Origin: Pezicula radicicola
Lineage: Eukaryota; Ascomycota; Leotiomycetes; Helotiales; Dermateaceae
NCBI GenBank assembly: GCA_003008705.1
Contig: PDUO01000049.1
Span: 186,001-250,000 of the forward strand
Direction: 5' to 3'
Length of the DNA stretch: 64,000 bases
Shown here: in pieces, positions 34,912-45,221 of the stretch
How positions within the stretch are numbered: position 1 is the first letter of the stretch
Layout of the letters: every line of letters begins with the position of its first letter
Position numbers and translations under genes: made by a program
The notes under the pieces: model-generated
Database searches by the model: none
Told to the model about the DNA's origin: nothing
The model's input: only the letters and a program-made list of their open reading frames with translations

Positions 34912-35982
34912 ATGTCCGCCACACGCCATAAGTCTATCTATCTTGGATCCGAAGGAAAGCTTGCCGTTAAAGAGGTTATCGAGACCTACAAGCCTCAAGG
35001 ATCGCAGTCTCTTGTCCGAGTCCATTACTCAGGCATCAACCCGTGTGACTTGAATTTCTTCCACATCGGATTGCACTCGTACATCACTGGCTTCGAGCTC
35101 TCTGGTACCGTTGAACAGACAGGTCCTATTTCTCCTTTCAAGGTAGGAGATACGGTCTGCGGTCTATCCCCAGTCAGTCTCCACAAGCCTTCCTCTGTTG
35201 GGACGCATCAGGACCTTGCTATTTCAGAGGCAAACTTGCTCTACGCGGTGCCGTCTGGCCTCGAACTGAAAGATGCGGGTGTCATCACCCTGGTTTCCCA
35301 CACTGCTATCGATGCATTGTTTAACGGGCTCGGTTTCGGTTTCCCAGCAGCAAAAGTGAATGGCACGGACCCGAAAGACTGTCCAATTCTTATTTGGGGT
35401 GGAGCGAGCAGTGTCGGGATTGTTGCCATACATATTGCCAAAGCTGTAGGGTTTAGCCCTATCTTTACAACGGCTTCGTCGAAGAACCATGCTGCCCTTG
35501 AGCGCTTGGGGGCCACTCAATGCTTTGACTACAAAAGTTTATCTGTGGTAGATGAAATTCGAGCTGCAGCCAAAGCTCGGGGCGTAACACTGAGCACGGC
35601 GTTTGACACCGTCGGTCTTACGAAGCAAGGTGCGATGGCCGAGCAGAGCACTCCTGCGCTCGTAAGGAGGGCTATGTCGGACGATATGGCTCCCGAAGAA
35701 CTCAAGCTCGTCTGTACGCTTCCAGTTGCTGATCCATTGTTCAAGTTCTGCACCAGTTATCGGCCCAGTGGTAGCACTGACGCTATGGGGGCACCCCAAA
35801 ATCCAGAGGCGCCAGTTCGAGCACGCAAAGTCATGGAGTATTTTCTAGAGAGTTACGAGAGGACTATAAAGCTCCCAAATGTCACGGTCGTTAACGGTGC
35901 GGAGGCAGGTATTCGTGAGATTGAGAGAGTTGCCTATGGTGATATAAGCATGGAGAAGGTGGTTATTGTGCATCCTTTGTAA
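34912..35982 (+). CDS. Medium-chain dehydrogenase/reductase, trans-enoyl-reductase type
   Basis: A 356-residue single-exon gene starting at the ATG at 34912; the open frame upstream lacks ATG. The N-terminal GroES-like half contains YSGINPCDLNFFHIG and ELSGTVEQTG...FKVGDTVCG. The Rossmann half contains PILIWGGASSVGIVAIHIAK and ATQCFDYKS. The zinc ligands of alcohol dehydrogenases are missing, as in enoyl reductases such as LovC and ToxD-like proteins that work in trans with polyketide synthases. It could also be a general quinone/enone reductase. No polyketide synthase is in the window. A TATAAAG lies about 120 bp upstream. The C-terminal segment (MEYFLESYERTIKLPNVTVV) is typical of the fungal subgroup. 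Confidence 0.88.
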   Translation: MSATRHKSIYLGSEGKLAVKEVIETYKPQGSQSLVRVHYSGINPCDLNFFHIGLHSYITGFELSGTVEQTGPISPFKVGDTVCGLSPVSLHKPSSVGTHQDLAISEANLLYAVPSGLELKDAGVITLVSHTAIDALFNGLGFGFPAAKVNGTDPKDCPILIWGGASSVGIVAIHIAKAVGFSPIFTTASSKNHAALERLGATQCFDYKSLSVVDEIRAAAKARGVTLSTAFDTVGLTKQGAMAEQSTPALVRRAMSDDMAPEELKLVCTLPVADPLFKFCTSYRPSGSTDAMGAPQNPEAPVRARKVMEYFLESYERTIKLPNVTVVNGAEAGIREIERVAYGDISMEKVVIVHPL

Positions 35983-36092
35983 CTACATATGTATATAGTC
36001 TCGTGTAATCTACGAAACATTGATTGGACCATACATAATCAATTCTACCATATCTACGATGCAAATATCTCAATATGTGGTATACTTCAAAC

Positions 36093-36377
36093 TTAGGCGA
36101 GTTCGTACTGGACCTCTACCATTTGGCTGTCGGAATTCATTCTGTAAGAGTGTAAGATAACTAGTTTCTCATCAATGACAAGCCCCTCCATTTCACTGGG
36201 TTCGAGGAGCAGGAAGACGCCCCTGTGCAAGGCAATCGATACGACCCTGTATAGATGATTCACGGTTTCCACTTGATGAATTGATATGAACCCTCGATCA
36301 CCTTGAATATATGGCATATGGAGAAAGTGTAGAAGATGGTGAAAATCATGAATGAAGGCTTGATTGCTTGCTCCCAT
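36093..36377 (-). CDS. Small hypothetical ORF
   Basis: A 94-codon frame with a true ATG at 36377 and a TATATA motif about 25 bp upstream. It is rich in His and Leu at the N-terminus (HDFHHLLHFLHMPY) with a beta-like C-terminal half. No family recognised. It could be a chance ORF or a relic; a second minus frame (36377-36607) abuts it. Confidence 0.25.
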   Translation of the reverse strand: MGASNQAFIHDFHHLLHFLHMPYIQGDRGFISIHQVETVNHLYRVVSIALHRGVFLLLEPSEMEGLVIDEKLVILHSYRMNSDSQMVEVQYELA

Positions 36378-36884
36378 TAGGTGGGAGGAAGCCTAGGCTT
36401 ATATATTAAAGGAGAGTCACCTAAAATAGGCCCAGATCTATACAAAATGAGGCATTTAAGGTGCCGTTCCATTAACGTAAAAATGGTGCCATACTGGGCC
36501 AGAATGGTCGGAATTAATCTGCGATTTCGGAGGGATCGGCGGGCGCCAGGGCCACCAGAAATGAAGATATACTCGAAGCACGTGATTACAGGCCGACAAT
36601 TGGACATGAGCGACCCACTTCAGGGTTTCTCACTATCCGTGCGCGGAAGAGGTTCTGGAGTATGTAGATTATCAATGAAACAATGGGGTGGCACGTCGAG
36701 TTAGTGCGAATTCAGGTAATTAAACTTTGATCAGTGTCCTTTTTTTATTACAACAAATCGTGGCAAGACTAGACAGTGTATCAAATACGGATAACTGCAG
36801 AGGCTTCCACCGCGGAGCGGCGGAGGTACTCAAAGCCAATGGCTGTCGAGGATGGATAAGTGCCATTACTGTGCTGACGAGTTA

Positions 36885-37340
36885 CAGTGGGTGGACAAAA
36901 GTCTGTCACTTACCCCTCTTTTACACCAAAATACACCTAGTACATCTACTTATATAAGGTAAACTTAGGCTATAAGTATATCTAAAAATTTAACTAGTAA
37001 GTATTTTTAGTATTTAAAGTAGACTTTCCTATATTATATTTTAATTATATCTAATAGTTAGTATAAGAAATAGGAAGTAATTAAGGGTAATAGTTTTTTA
37101 AGTGAATTTTAGTATAAAACTAGTAAATTATATACTCCTCTTACTTCTAATTACTATTAATAAATCCTAGTAGTCTATAATTTTAATATAAATATATAAT
37201 ATTATAAGTAACTATCGAATAAATAAGTCTAGTATAAAGATTTTAATTAATTATCCCTTCTTTACTATAAACTTTTGAAGTATTAGGTATAAGTTTTAGT
37301 ATAAAATAGGGGTAAGTGACAGACTTTTGTCCACCTACTA
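36885..37340 (-). mobile_element. Non-autonomous TIR element, copy C
   Basis: A 456-bp element flanked by TA (36883-36884 and 37341-37342). The left end starts CAGTGGGTGGACAAAAGTCT; the right end read inward is TAGTAGGTGGACAAAAGTCT. The near-perfect inverted match continues through GTCACTTACCCCT, about 45 bp in all. It is the best preserved of the four copies and lies in the same orientation as copy B. Confidence 0.85.
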
Positions 37341-37342
37341 TA

Positions 37343-38268
37343 GGTACTGAATTAAGCGATGCATGAACTCGTCGGCACAATGTTAGAAGCGAGCCGAGCG
37401 ACGCATTGAACAACACCTTAACTCCGTAATTCGAAGAGTAAAGTAAGGTATATTAGTATTCAATAACACAATAACTTACGTTTGACTTATACATACACGA
37501 GAGCTACCGTAGTGTTTTTTATTATTTCCTAGATGAAGGTATAATCCCGGCATCAAGGCCGGAAATACGCACAATTCCTTAAACGCGAGGCCCGAGACTT
37601 ACACTAGGACTTATCTGTTAGAGGAAAAGGACAGAATTAGGTTTATCGTTTTACTGTACATTGCCTCTCTTTTATCTGCTGAATTTGGTTAATTTTGAGA
37701 AGGTAGTGCTATAATCCTTGCTTAGGACACAATCAATAGGTATACCTTAGCTCTTAGCAGCTCTTAAAAATGTATAATCTTCGAGACTTAGTTCACGAAG
37801 AGTCATCATGTGCTTTATTATCTTTAGTGATACTTTTCTGGACTTAAAACACTAAGTGTAGGTTATTAAAAGTGAATATTTTTTAGAATAGCAAGATATA
37901 TAGGTTCTAGAGAGCCGAGATAGAAGAAAATAGTTGTTAGTAATTTCTATCTCTACTCAAGATGATGTTATAGTGAGTAAGACACTCAGGCAGTGATCAA
38001 CCTTGAAAGGTACCTAGGTGGAAATTATAGAATCTGTCAAGCGAGCTATAATCCGTTAGCAATGGAGCTAATTGAACGAATTTAGGAACTCGAATATTTT
38101 AGTACCTCCAACTCATTTTATGGGTAGAGTTCTCGGACTCGAAAACAGTCCATCTAGATTTCTGCAGCTCAACTTTCTCAATGAGAGCTTCCCGAAGGAA
38201 ACCGGTGTAGCACGGGAGCTTTGCCTACAGGGATTAATGACGGAGCTAAGGTACCGTCCGAAGGGGTG
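37343..38268. other. Degenerate intergenic DNA
   Basis: No gene supported; short ORFs only. Composition returns to moderate GC after about 38050. Confidence 0.4.
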
Positions 38269-38546
38269 ATCTCTACTCGTACTGAGGATAAATAAACGTT
38301 AAAATCAGGGTAAGTGGCAGGGGGTATTGCAAGGGTTGTAGAAGCTCGACACTACTGAAACAGCCAATCAAGCCTTTGAATATAAGCCTCTTTCTTGCTG
38401 CTTTTTGACTTCGACTTCTAAATAACCTCAATTATGGAGCCTCTATATACCCCACGTCGCCAGATGTAAAAGCAGCGCCCGTAAGTGCAGGGTTTGTGGA
38501 CATACCCTGATTTTAACGTTTATTTATCCTCAGTACGAGTAGAGAT
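38269..38546. mobile_element. Inverted-repeat element with perfect 44-bp arms
   Basis: Arms at 38269-38312 and 38503-38546 are exact reverse complements over 44 bp (left arm begins ATCTCTACTCGTACTGAGGA). They enclose 190 bp without an ORF. The outermost AT on each side could be a 2-bp target duplication. It is unrelated to the TA-flanked family. The identity of the arms suggests recent insertion or selection for a hairpin. Confidence 0.75.
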
Positions 38547-38901
38547 TCTTGTTTATGGGCTGTGGCTGCAGGCTGGAGGCAAGTGCCCCCTGATGAATCT
38601 CATGCAAGAGAATTGGTCGTGTTATTATCACGGCGGAAGCGCCTGCGATTCCCTACTTTGGACTCTGAGAACGAAATGCTTGTAGAATCTCGGACAATGG
38701 ACAGTTTCTTAGATCCGGACTGTCAATTACTTTCGATATCTGGGTCGAAAAGGTGCCTATGAAACAAAGACACGTGACCAAAAACTTATAACCAACAAAA
38801 GTAAAGGTCTTTGAAGCACTTCAGCGCTTGCGATTCCAATTTATTGCAAAGATTCCCTTCACAATATTCGGAAACCTTGAAGAGTCCTATTGATCACGAC
38901 T

Positions 38902-40002
38902 ATGTCTTCTGAACTCGAGAAGGATGTGGCATGGGAGAGCAGCATAATCGGCACACTGTACAAACAACTACTTGTTCACCCAAAGCCAATTCCATCCACC
39001 GTGCAGCTAGCTGGGAAAACCGCCATTATCACAGGCGCCAACAGCGGACTCGGCTTCGAGGCGGCGCGACAACTTCTTCAGCTGGGACTGTCGCATCTGA
39101 TCGTAGCTGTGCGTTCGCCGACAAAGCGCGATGCCGCCGCTCAGAAGCTTCAGAAAGAATTTCCTACCGCAAAAGTCGATGTCTCGATCGTAGACCTGGC
39201 TGATTATGACTCAATCACAACGTTTGCAATGCGCTGCCGAAGTCTAGAGCGAATCGACTACGCGGTTCTGAATGCCGGCCAGCAGAATAGTACCTTTGAG
39301 CGGAATGAGCAGACGGGCCACGAGTCGGTCTTCCAGACAAATTATCTTTCGACCGCCTTGCTAGTGATGTTACTCGCGTCGACCATGAAGGAGAAGCAGC
39401 GTCATAATGAGGGAGGGAAGCCAACAGTTCTGACCGTTGTAGGCTTGGATACCATGTACTTCAACAACTTTGAAACTTCAGGTCCCATCTTCCCTCGCAT
39501 GGACGACCAGATGCGGTATGCCAAAATGCAACAATACCTAGAGTCGAAGTTGTTGCTCATGATGTACATTTCTCAGTTAGTTGAGCATATCAGCCCTGAG
39601 GATGTAATCATAAACGTCTGCAATCCTGGCCTAACGGCTGGAACTAGCCTAGGACAAGATGTTGAGAAGCCAGGATTTGCGGCTCGCTGGGTCGCTCCGC
39701 TGTTCTTCAAAGGTTTAGGTCGATCTTTACAAGTGGGAGCTAGCGTATATATTCATGCGCTGGTCATGGAGGGACGGGATAGCCATGGGAGCTTTGTTAG
39801 TGATTGGGAAATTAAGCCGTAAGTCGCTCTTTCTATTTTGTCATCATTGCCGAGATGTTAATAAGTGGCTTCTAGATATCCCGCCTTGATGTACAAAAAG
39901 GAAGGTCGCAGTTTGATGGAAAGGCTTTGGAAAGAAACCATTGAAGAGCTGGGACGTGTGTCGGTCCTAGGGATTGATACATTGTTCATTTCCAAGCAAT
40001 AA
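38902..40002 (+). CDS. Short-chain dehydrogenase/reductase (retinol-dehydrogenase-like)
   Basis: A 347-residue NAD(P)-dependent oxidoreductase. Exon 1 is 38902-39818 and exon 2 is 39876-40002, joined in phase across a 57-nt intron with GTAAGT donor and CTTCTAG acceptor. The start is the ATG at 38902. The cofactor motif TGANSGLG is near residue 46, DLADYDS near residue 100 and NAG near residue 126. The catalytic Tyr-x-x-x-Lys is Y-L-E-S-K in MQQYLESKLLLM. The usual catalytic Ser position reads VLTVVGLDT, as in a common fungal subgroup. NPGLTAGTSLG follows. Substrate unknown; fungal relatives are often found in secondary-metabolite clusters, but none is evident here. Confidence 0.88.
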
Positions 40003-40747
40003 ATGAATGGATCAGTTCAGATGAAGGACCAATCTTTCAATTTTCCTATCCTTGAGTGTGAAATCTACCGCCACAAGGTTCCATATAGGATTTACATAGG
40101 TCCAAATCCACCAGGATGTTATGCAGAAGCCCTTTCGCTGATCATAAATGTAACCAGACTGGGTGTTCAACCTCTCTCATTTTAGCCTTAACCATAGTAT
40201 ATCAAATAGTATCCTTGGATCACACGGGACCTTTCGCTATCCTGATCAGATTTCTCGTGGGTAGACTTCCAGGAGCGTAGGGAGACAGATTCTATCTTCA
40301 AGAATATAATTTAACTTAAAACTTCTTTTACTTTTAAAACGTATCTTTATTCTCCAATATAGAGTCTAGGCTCCCTTTCTAAGCTAAAATTTCCTAAGAT
40401 GCTTAGGAATCAAATCTGTTAGCCTATTAATATAATTATTCATAAGCTCTTGCTTGTTCACCAACTGCCTGCCTGCCTTATGCTGACATAAAATCTGCAC
40501 AAGCGAGGCACATGTTTCAAAGAAGAATGATCCAGCCTATAAGCAGGTAGATCAAGGATCGCAACGCTGCTTACATGATGTGACTAGTGACCAGCTAGTG
40601 CAGAAAGTATCCTCGATTTCGAATGTTGGGTTTTCCATTAAATACGCGCCGGACATCTGATCGCTATTTCCTTCAAAACCTATCCTCATCCCATTTCAAC
40701 TTTACCACAACTTCGAGTACCTGTTTCTCCATCTTAATCCAAATAAC
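40003..40747. other. Intergenic
   Basis: A 60-codon ORF directly after the SDR stop (40003-40185) is probably 3' UTR. Nothing else is seen apart from a short (CTGC)n-like tract near 40467. Confidence 0.4.
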
Positions 40748-41282
40748 ATGGCGGACCAAGTAAGTTATTAATCTACATACCTAAAAATGCTCACAGACAT
40801 CAAATCTTAACTATCCAAAGCAACAAAACCCGCGAGAAGTCTCAGTCCGAGCAGCCATGTCATCCTTCAAGACAGATCCAGAAGGAATGTATGACCTCGG
40901 CAGCGATGGAGTCCTCCGCTCATTTTCCGGACCATTTACCCGCAAAGTAATCGACGCAATCGGACTAAGTCCCACACAAATCAAAGAACTACTAGACCAA
41001 CACCCCGACCCATGGACCCAAGAAAAAGAAGATAAATTCCGTGGCGTTGATGGTAGAAAAGTGGTAGATCATCAAGCTCTTTTCACGCCTCCTGAGGATT
41101 CTAAGCCAAAGGTTTTCACGAATGAGGAATATGAGAGGATGATAGAGGAGGACAAGGAGGAGAATAGGTTGCTCATCGAACAGATTGAGAGGGAGGAGGT
41201 GGAGGGTGTTAATGTTGCGGAGAAATATGCTTGTGGTAGGGCTTTTAATAATTATGATTTGAGTCCGAAGAAGAATATTTAG
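40748..41282 (+). CDS. Small conserved fungal hypothetical protein
   Basis: A 157-residue protein from two exons. Exon 1 (40748-40759) encodes only MADQ; a 61-nt intron with GTAAGT donor, CTTAAC branch region and CCAAAG acceptor leads to exon 2 (40821-41282). The product is soluble and acidic: DPEGMYDLGSDGVLRSFSG near residue 20, PDPWTQEKEDKFRGVDGR near residue 70, and a Glu-rich helix (RMIEEDKEENRLLIEQIERE) near residues 115-135. The tiny first exon and conserved-looking charged segments suggest a real gene. An internal ATG at 40857 would give a shorter form. No function can be assigned. Confidence 0.65.
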
Positions 41283-41759
41283 AGTAAAGGAATATTCTGA
41301 CTCTGTACGACAATCTTAGAAGCATTATTTCCTCGCCTTGTCACATTATCGCTTCTCAGATTGATGAATTATACGTTGAGCAGTAAGGAATTTTGCGATT
41401 GTTCTTCGTGTAAGTCTTTTGTATCATACGACGACGCTTCAAAGGACTCATAAATTGAGTAATCCTGGTGTCTCTAGATAGTTAGAAATAAACCCACAAG
41501 GTTATGGCCCATATGTGGGTGAAACTTACGTATGAGAGGTTACTAGTGTAGGAGCAGATATTAGTCATTTTATCTCATAAAGTCAAAGATGAAAGGAAAA
41601 AGTGCACCAAGAATGAATTGGGACTCTGCATCGCTCAAAGCATAATATGTTCTCCATCTACAATCTAAAACACAATTACACAACTCATTACAGCATCTTG
41701 ACTAAAGCCGCAATACTGATACTGCCACACTATCAACATCCCAAGTCAAGGCAACTCAA

Positions 41760-42287
41760 CTACGTGCAATATCTCTCCAAGAGCCAAAATCGCCTATCCA
41801 CTCTCCCCATAAGGCCCCAACAAACACTCGCATAGCAAGCCTCACACCCAACATAAATAATACATTCAGCATTAGTAGCACCAGGACAATAAGTAGGAAA
41901 ACAAGCACGCTCCTGCAGGACACTTCTCGGTCTAGCTACAAAACCATCACTATTAGCAAGTCTCGAAGCTTCAGAAGTTGCAATCGTATCCAAAGGATGA
42001 ATATCCTGTGCAGGATCGAAGAGTTGTTCATCGGAGACAGAGAGGCCATCTACATTGGCGGGGAGTGTCTTCTCGTATTCGGTGACGTTAGAGGCGACAC
42101 CACCCTCTCGCATGGAGATGAAATAGGAGATTTAGTCGGCGTCTAGACGGACTGGGTCGATTACTATGCAGGATGAGGACCAGGAACGTAGGACGCCGTC
42201 TGGATCGAGGTTGACGAAACTCCAAAGGTCAGTTGTGTTGAGTTGGGGGAGAGTGGTTTCTGCTATGACTAGGCTACTGGTGGCCAT
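41760..42287 (-). pseudogene. Secreted cysteine-containing protein with in-frame TAA
   Basis: From the ATG at 42287 the frame reads MATSSLVIAETTLPQLNTTD, then WSFVNLDPDGVLRSWSSSC. It meets TAA at 42132-42134, and continues in the same frame for 123 more codons to 41760. The downstream half has a cysteine-rich tail (ERACFPTYCPG, CIIYVGCEACYASVCWG). In-frame sequence upstream of the ATG is strongly hydrophobic (KIIVTSIIFSLAMA), like a signal peptide whose start codon has been lost. A CAA-to-TAA change would explain the stop and is a RIP-type transition. It may be a decayed small secreted protein; an undetected intron is the alternative. Confidence 0.5.
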
Positions 42288-43189
42288 TGCCAAGGAGAAG
42301 ATAATTGATGTAACTATTATTTTGAATGAAATCTTGAGAGATAGTAATTCCTGAAGGAGAACATGGTTGCTGTGATCTCATTTAGAGAGGCTTTAAGTTC
42401 TTGCCTTGAGTATGATGAGACAATGTAGGTCAGCGTTTGCATTTCTTTTATATCAGTTCTGACTGTCCATCCAAATGAGCATCATAAACCTCAACACCCG
42501 AGTTACTGCAAGTAGCCAGACTTACTGCCGAAAGTTAACTGAGCTAACTGTTCGACGAAAAGCTGAACTGATGAGTTTACATTTTCTGCACTCATGACAC
42601 CCCGGTTACGGCGTTAAACGGCATCTCTAAGTGCCGCAACGGCGCAGCAGTTTCTCTTATCAGTAAAACGGAAGCGACAAGCGACGATAATGTAGTCTAA
42701 CATTGAGAATATATTAGATCTTAACACCATAGGAGGGCACTTCAAGGTGCTCTAAGTAGATCTTCACTGGAAGTAGGTTCTACCCATGTTGAGAACTGTC
42801 AGTGGTATAAGTAAGCCTCTTTATTCATTTGACGTTTAGTAAACAAATTTAGGTAGACAGGTGACTAGAACCCATAATCCTTCTAGCTATGCTGTACTCC
42901 CCAACTCAGTAGTCCCAATAGAGTTGTGTATTATTGCTGCCTCGCAGCAGCATATACGAATGTATGACTGATGATCGAAGTTACTTCTACATGTATGTAG
43001 AGGGTTTGTTGGCGTAGGCTGACACCAACAGCCCAAAATTGTCTACCTGATGTAGTATTGCATGACGAGGGAAATTCTTGAGAATAAACTACTACACACA
43101 ACTAGTGTAACAGAAAGAATATTTAAGCATTATAGATCTCATTGCAAAGAAGAAGTTCATCCTCGAACTATCAAGAAACTCTCTCCAAA
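42288..43189. other. Intergenic between two secreted-protein loci
   Basis: No supported gene. It contains the presumed promoter of the secreted-protein gene, with a TATTTAAG motif near 43120. Confidence 0.4.
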
Positions 43190-43243
43190 ATGACAAGACC
43201 AAGCAACACTTCCTTGAAATCAAATTCTACCTCCAGTCATTGA
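43190..43243 (+). promoter_or_regulatory. Upstream ORF of 17 codons
   Basis: ATG to TGA (MTRPSNTSLKSNSTSSH), ending 24 nt before the ATG of the secreted-protein gene. If it lies in the 5' UTR it could lower or condition translation. Confidence 0.4.
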
Positions 43244-43267
43244 ACTCGACTCCACATTATACCCACA

Positions 43268-43603
43268 ATGAAGCTTCTACCTCTTTTCGCTGCCTTGAGC
43301 CTTCTCTGTCTTAAAGTCATAGCAGCGCAAGACTGCGAAGACGAGTCTGATCCTGACGCGGGAGTCAATGGAAACTAGTATGTCGGCTCTCGGAACCTTC
43401 TTTCCTTCCCAACAGTCTCCATTCCTGGAAGTCTGAACTTGGAACACGTTCTGGGGTAGATGCATGGAAAGTCTTCTGCTGACTTGTGGTGTAGCTGCAG
43501 CTGTTCAGATGGAACGTGCTGGGATCTGTATCTAGAATATCCATACAAGAATAAATCCTTCTTGCTTCGAGAACACAGAGCGTTTAAACTAATGCGCATT
43601 TAG
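43268..43603 (+). CDS. Candidate small secreted cysteine-rich protein
   Basis: Exon 1 (43268-43377) gives a clear signal peptide (MKLLPLFAALSLLCLKVIAA, likely cleaved before QDCED). A TAG at 43376-43378 would end the frame at 36 residues, but it overlaps a GTATGT donor at 43378. Splicing to a TGTAG acceptor at 43494, with CTGAC 14 nt before it, gives exon 2 (43495-43603) and a 72-residue product. The mature part has closely spaced cysteines (QDCEDES...NYCSCSDGTCWDL) and a basic C-terminus ending KLMRI. Small size, secretion signal and cysteines are effector-like, but there is no known family. The surroundings are repeat-rich. Confidence 0.5.
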
Positions 43604-43660
43604 ACGAAAATAACCCTCACGGACCAAACGAGTTTCCATACCCTGGATAATCTAAGAGCC

Positions 43661-43855
43661 TTACTTAAGGCTCAAGGGTAGTACTGTTGGATAGTGACAT
43701 GGTTTGGCCGTTGGACCACTGGTAGCGTAGGAGAGGAGGGAACCTCCGGGATTTAGGTTGATGGTTATTAGCTGTTGGCTATCCGCTATCTGGTGACTTG
43801 GGTAGCTACTAGCAATGTCCAATAAGAGATCCTCAACTCTCTCGTAATTACCCAT
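43661..43855 (-). CDS. Small hypothetical ORF
   Basis: A 64-codon frame with a true ATG at 43855 (MGNYERVEDLLLDIASSYPS) and a TAA. It has no signal peptide and no recognised motif. It may be a fragment of a larger decayed gene. Confidence 0.25.
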   Translation of the reverse strand: MGNYERVEDLLLDIASSYPSHQIADSQQLITINLNPGGSLLSYATSGPTAKPCHYPTVLPLSLK

Positions 43856-44449
43856 GTTTGATCCACTTTGGGGGTGTTACGAGCCACAGCTCTTTGTGCG
43901 TGTCGTAAATTTGTGACTGAAAATCTGGGGAAGTCAAGCAATAGAGTAGGCTGCGGTTACCAAAGAAAAGCCTTTCGGGCCACTGGGGTGCAGAACTAGG
44001 TCAACGGCTGTGACGGTATAGGGCCAAAAGGTGCCTATAAGCCCTATGTACAAAACGTGCCGCATTTGTGGGGTCAGCAAACTCTATACAGTAAGTAGAG
44101 GACGATCATCATTCTAGGCTGAAAGGCGTCCAACCACTGCATAGAGTGATTTTGCCGACCTCCCCAATCAAGCATAGCAATAAGCTCGAAATGTCAGCTC
44201 GCTTAAAGTTCCGTCCATGCAAATCACTCAAAATATACATATGGAGAATCGTACTTGTACTAATGTCGCATGTGTGGTGTAGAGAATCGAAAGTGTCAGT
44301 CTTGATACAGTAATAGTATGACGATCTTTACTTCTAGCTTAAAACCACCCACTCAAGCATGACATATTTTCCCCGACCTGCCCAGTTTAGAAACTTGTCA
44401 GCCAAACCGCTGTTAATACACATACGGATGATTGTAGTTGTACAAAAGG

Positions 44450-44692
44450 TGCTCGAAAAAGGCAGGTGTTTGGTTGTACTTACCAAATACGACACAATTT
44501 ATCGTTCCATATATTGATATTGCCACCGGAAGAACAGTCGAGCACCTGTAAAAAGCCCCGAAAGGGTCCAACATGGATCACAATCAGACACTGACGATCG
44601 CCGAGGAAAATCAAATCTCTTGAGAGCTGGAAAATCGGGCAGCGCCTTATTACGTGATTAAAATTCCCGAACTCACCTACCAGGTGCTGCAC
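44450..44692 (-). other. Unidentified exon-like ORF with strong splice donor
   Basis: A minus-strand frame open from 44692 (RDLIFLGDRQCLIVIHVGPF, VLDCSSGGNINIWNDKLCRI) ends where TAA overlaps a consensus TG|GTAAGTA donor at 44484/44483. About 110 nt downstream an acceptor (CTGGGCAG) would continue SGKICHA and stop. No start codon is found upstream. A diverged copy of the downstream segment (GGGGAGGTCGGCAAAATC) lies near 44150-44260. It looks like a fragment of a duplicated small protein gene. Confidence 0.25.
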
Positions 44693-44776
44693 CGGGGCCT
44701 ACGACCCCTAAACTGTCTTTCGTATTAAGCGAGCCTCATGTCGGGTTCCAAACTCGTTCGCCAATTGGTAAAATTA

Positions 44777-45221
44777 CGTTCAAAAAGTCTTTGTGCATAC
44801 CCCACTTTTACACCAAAACTTATACCTAATACTTCAAAAGTTTATAGTAAAGAAGAGATAATTAATTAAAGCCTTTATACTAGACTTATTTATTTAATAG
44901 TTACCTATATTTCTATAACTTTATATTAAAATTATTAGCTACTAAGATTTATTTATAGTAATTAGAAGTAAGAGGAGCTTATAATTTACTCATTTTATAC
45001 TAAAATTCACTTAAAAATTTACTACCCTAAGTTATTTACTATTTCCTATAGTAGCTATAAGTAATAATTAAAATCTAATATAGAAAAGTCTACTTTAAAT
45101 ACTAGAAATACTTAGTAGCTAAATTTTTAGGTATATTTATAGCCTAAGTTTAAGTTATATAAGTAGATGTACAAAGAGAGTTTTGGTGTAAAAGTGGGTA
45201 TACACAAAGACTTTTTGAACG
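44777..45221 (+). mobile_element. Non-autonomous TIR element, copy D
   Basis: A 445-bp element flanked by TA (44775-44776 and 45222-45223). Both ends read inward start CGTTCAAAAAGTCTTTGTG, then YATACCC and ACTTTTACACCAAAAC, a roughly 43-bp inverted repeat. The outer 20 bp differ from copies A-C, so this is a subfamily, but the interior is collinear with copy A in the same orientation. Confidence 0.8.
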
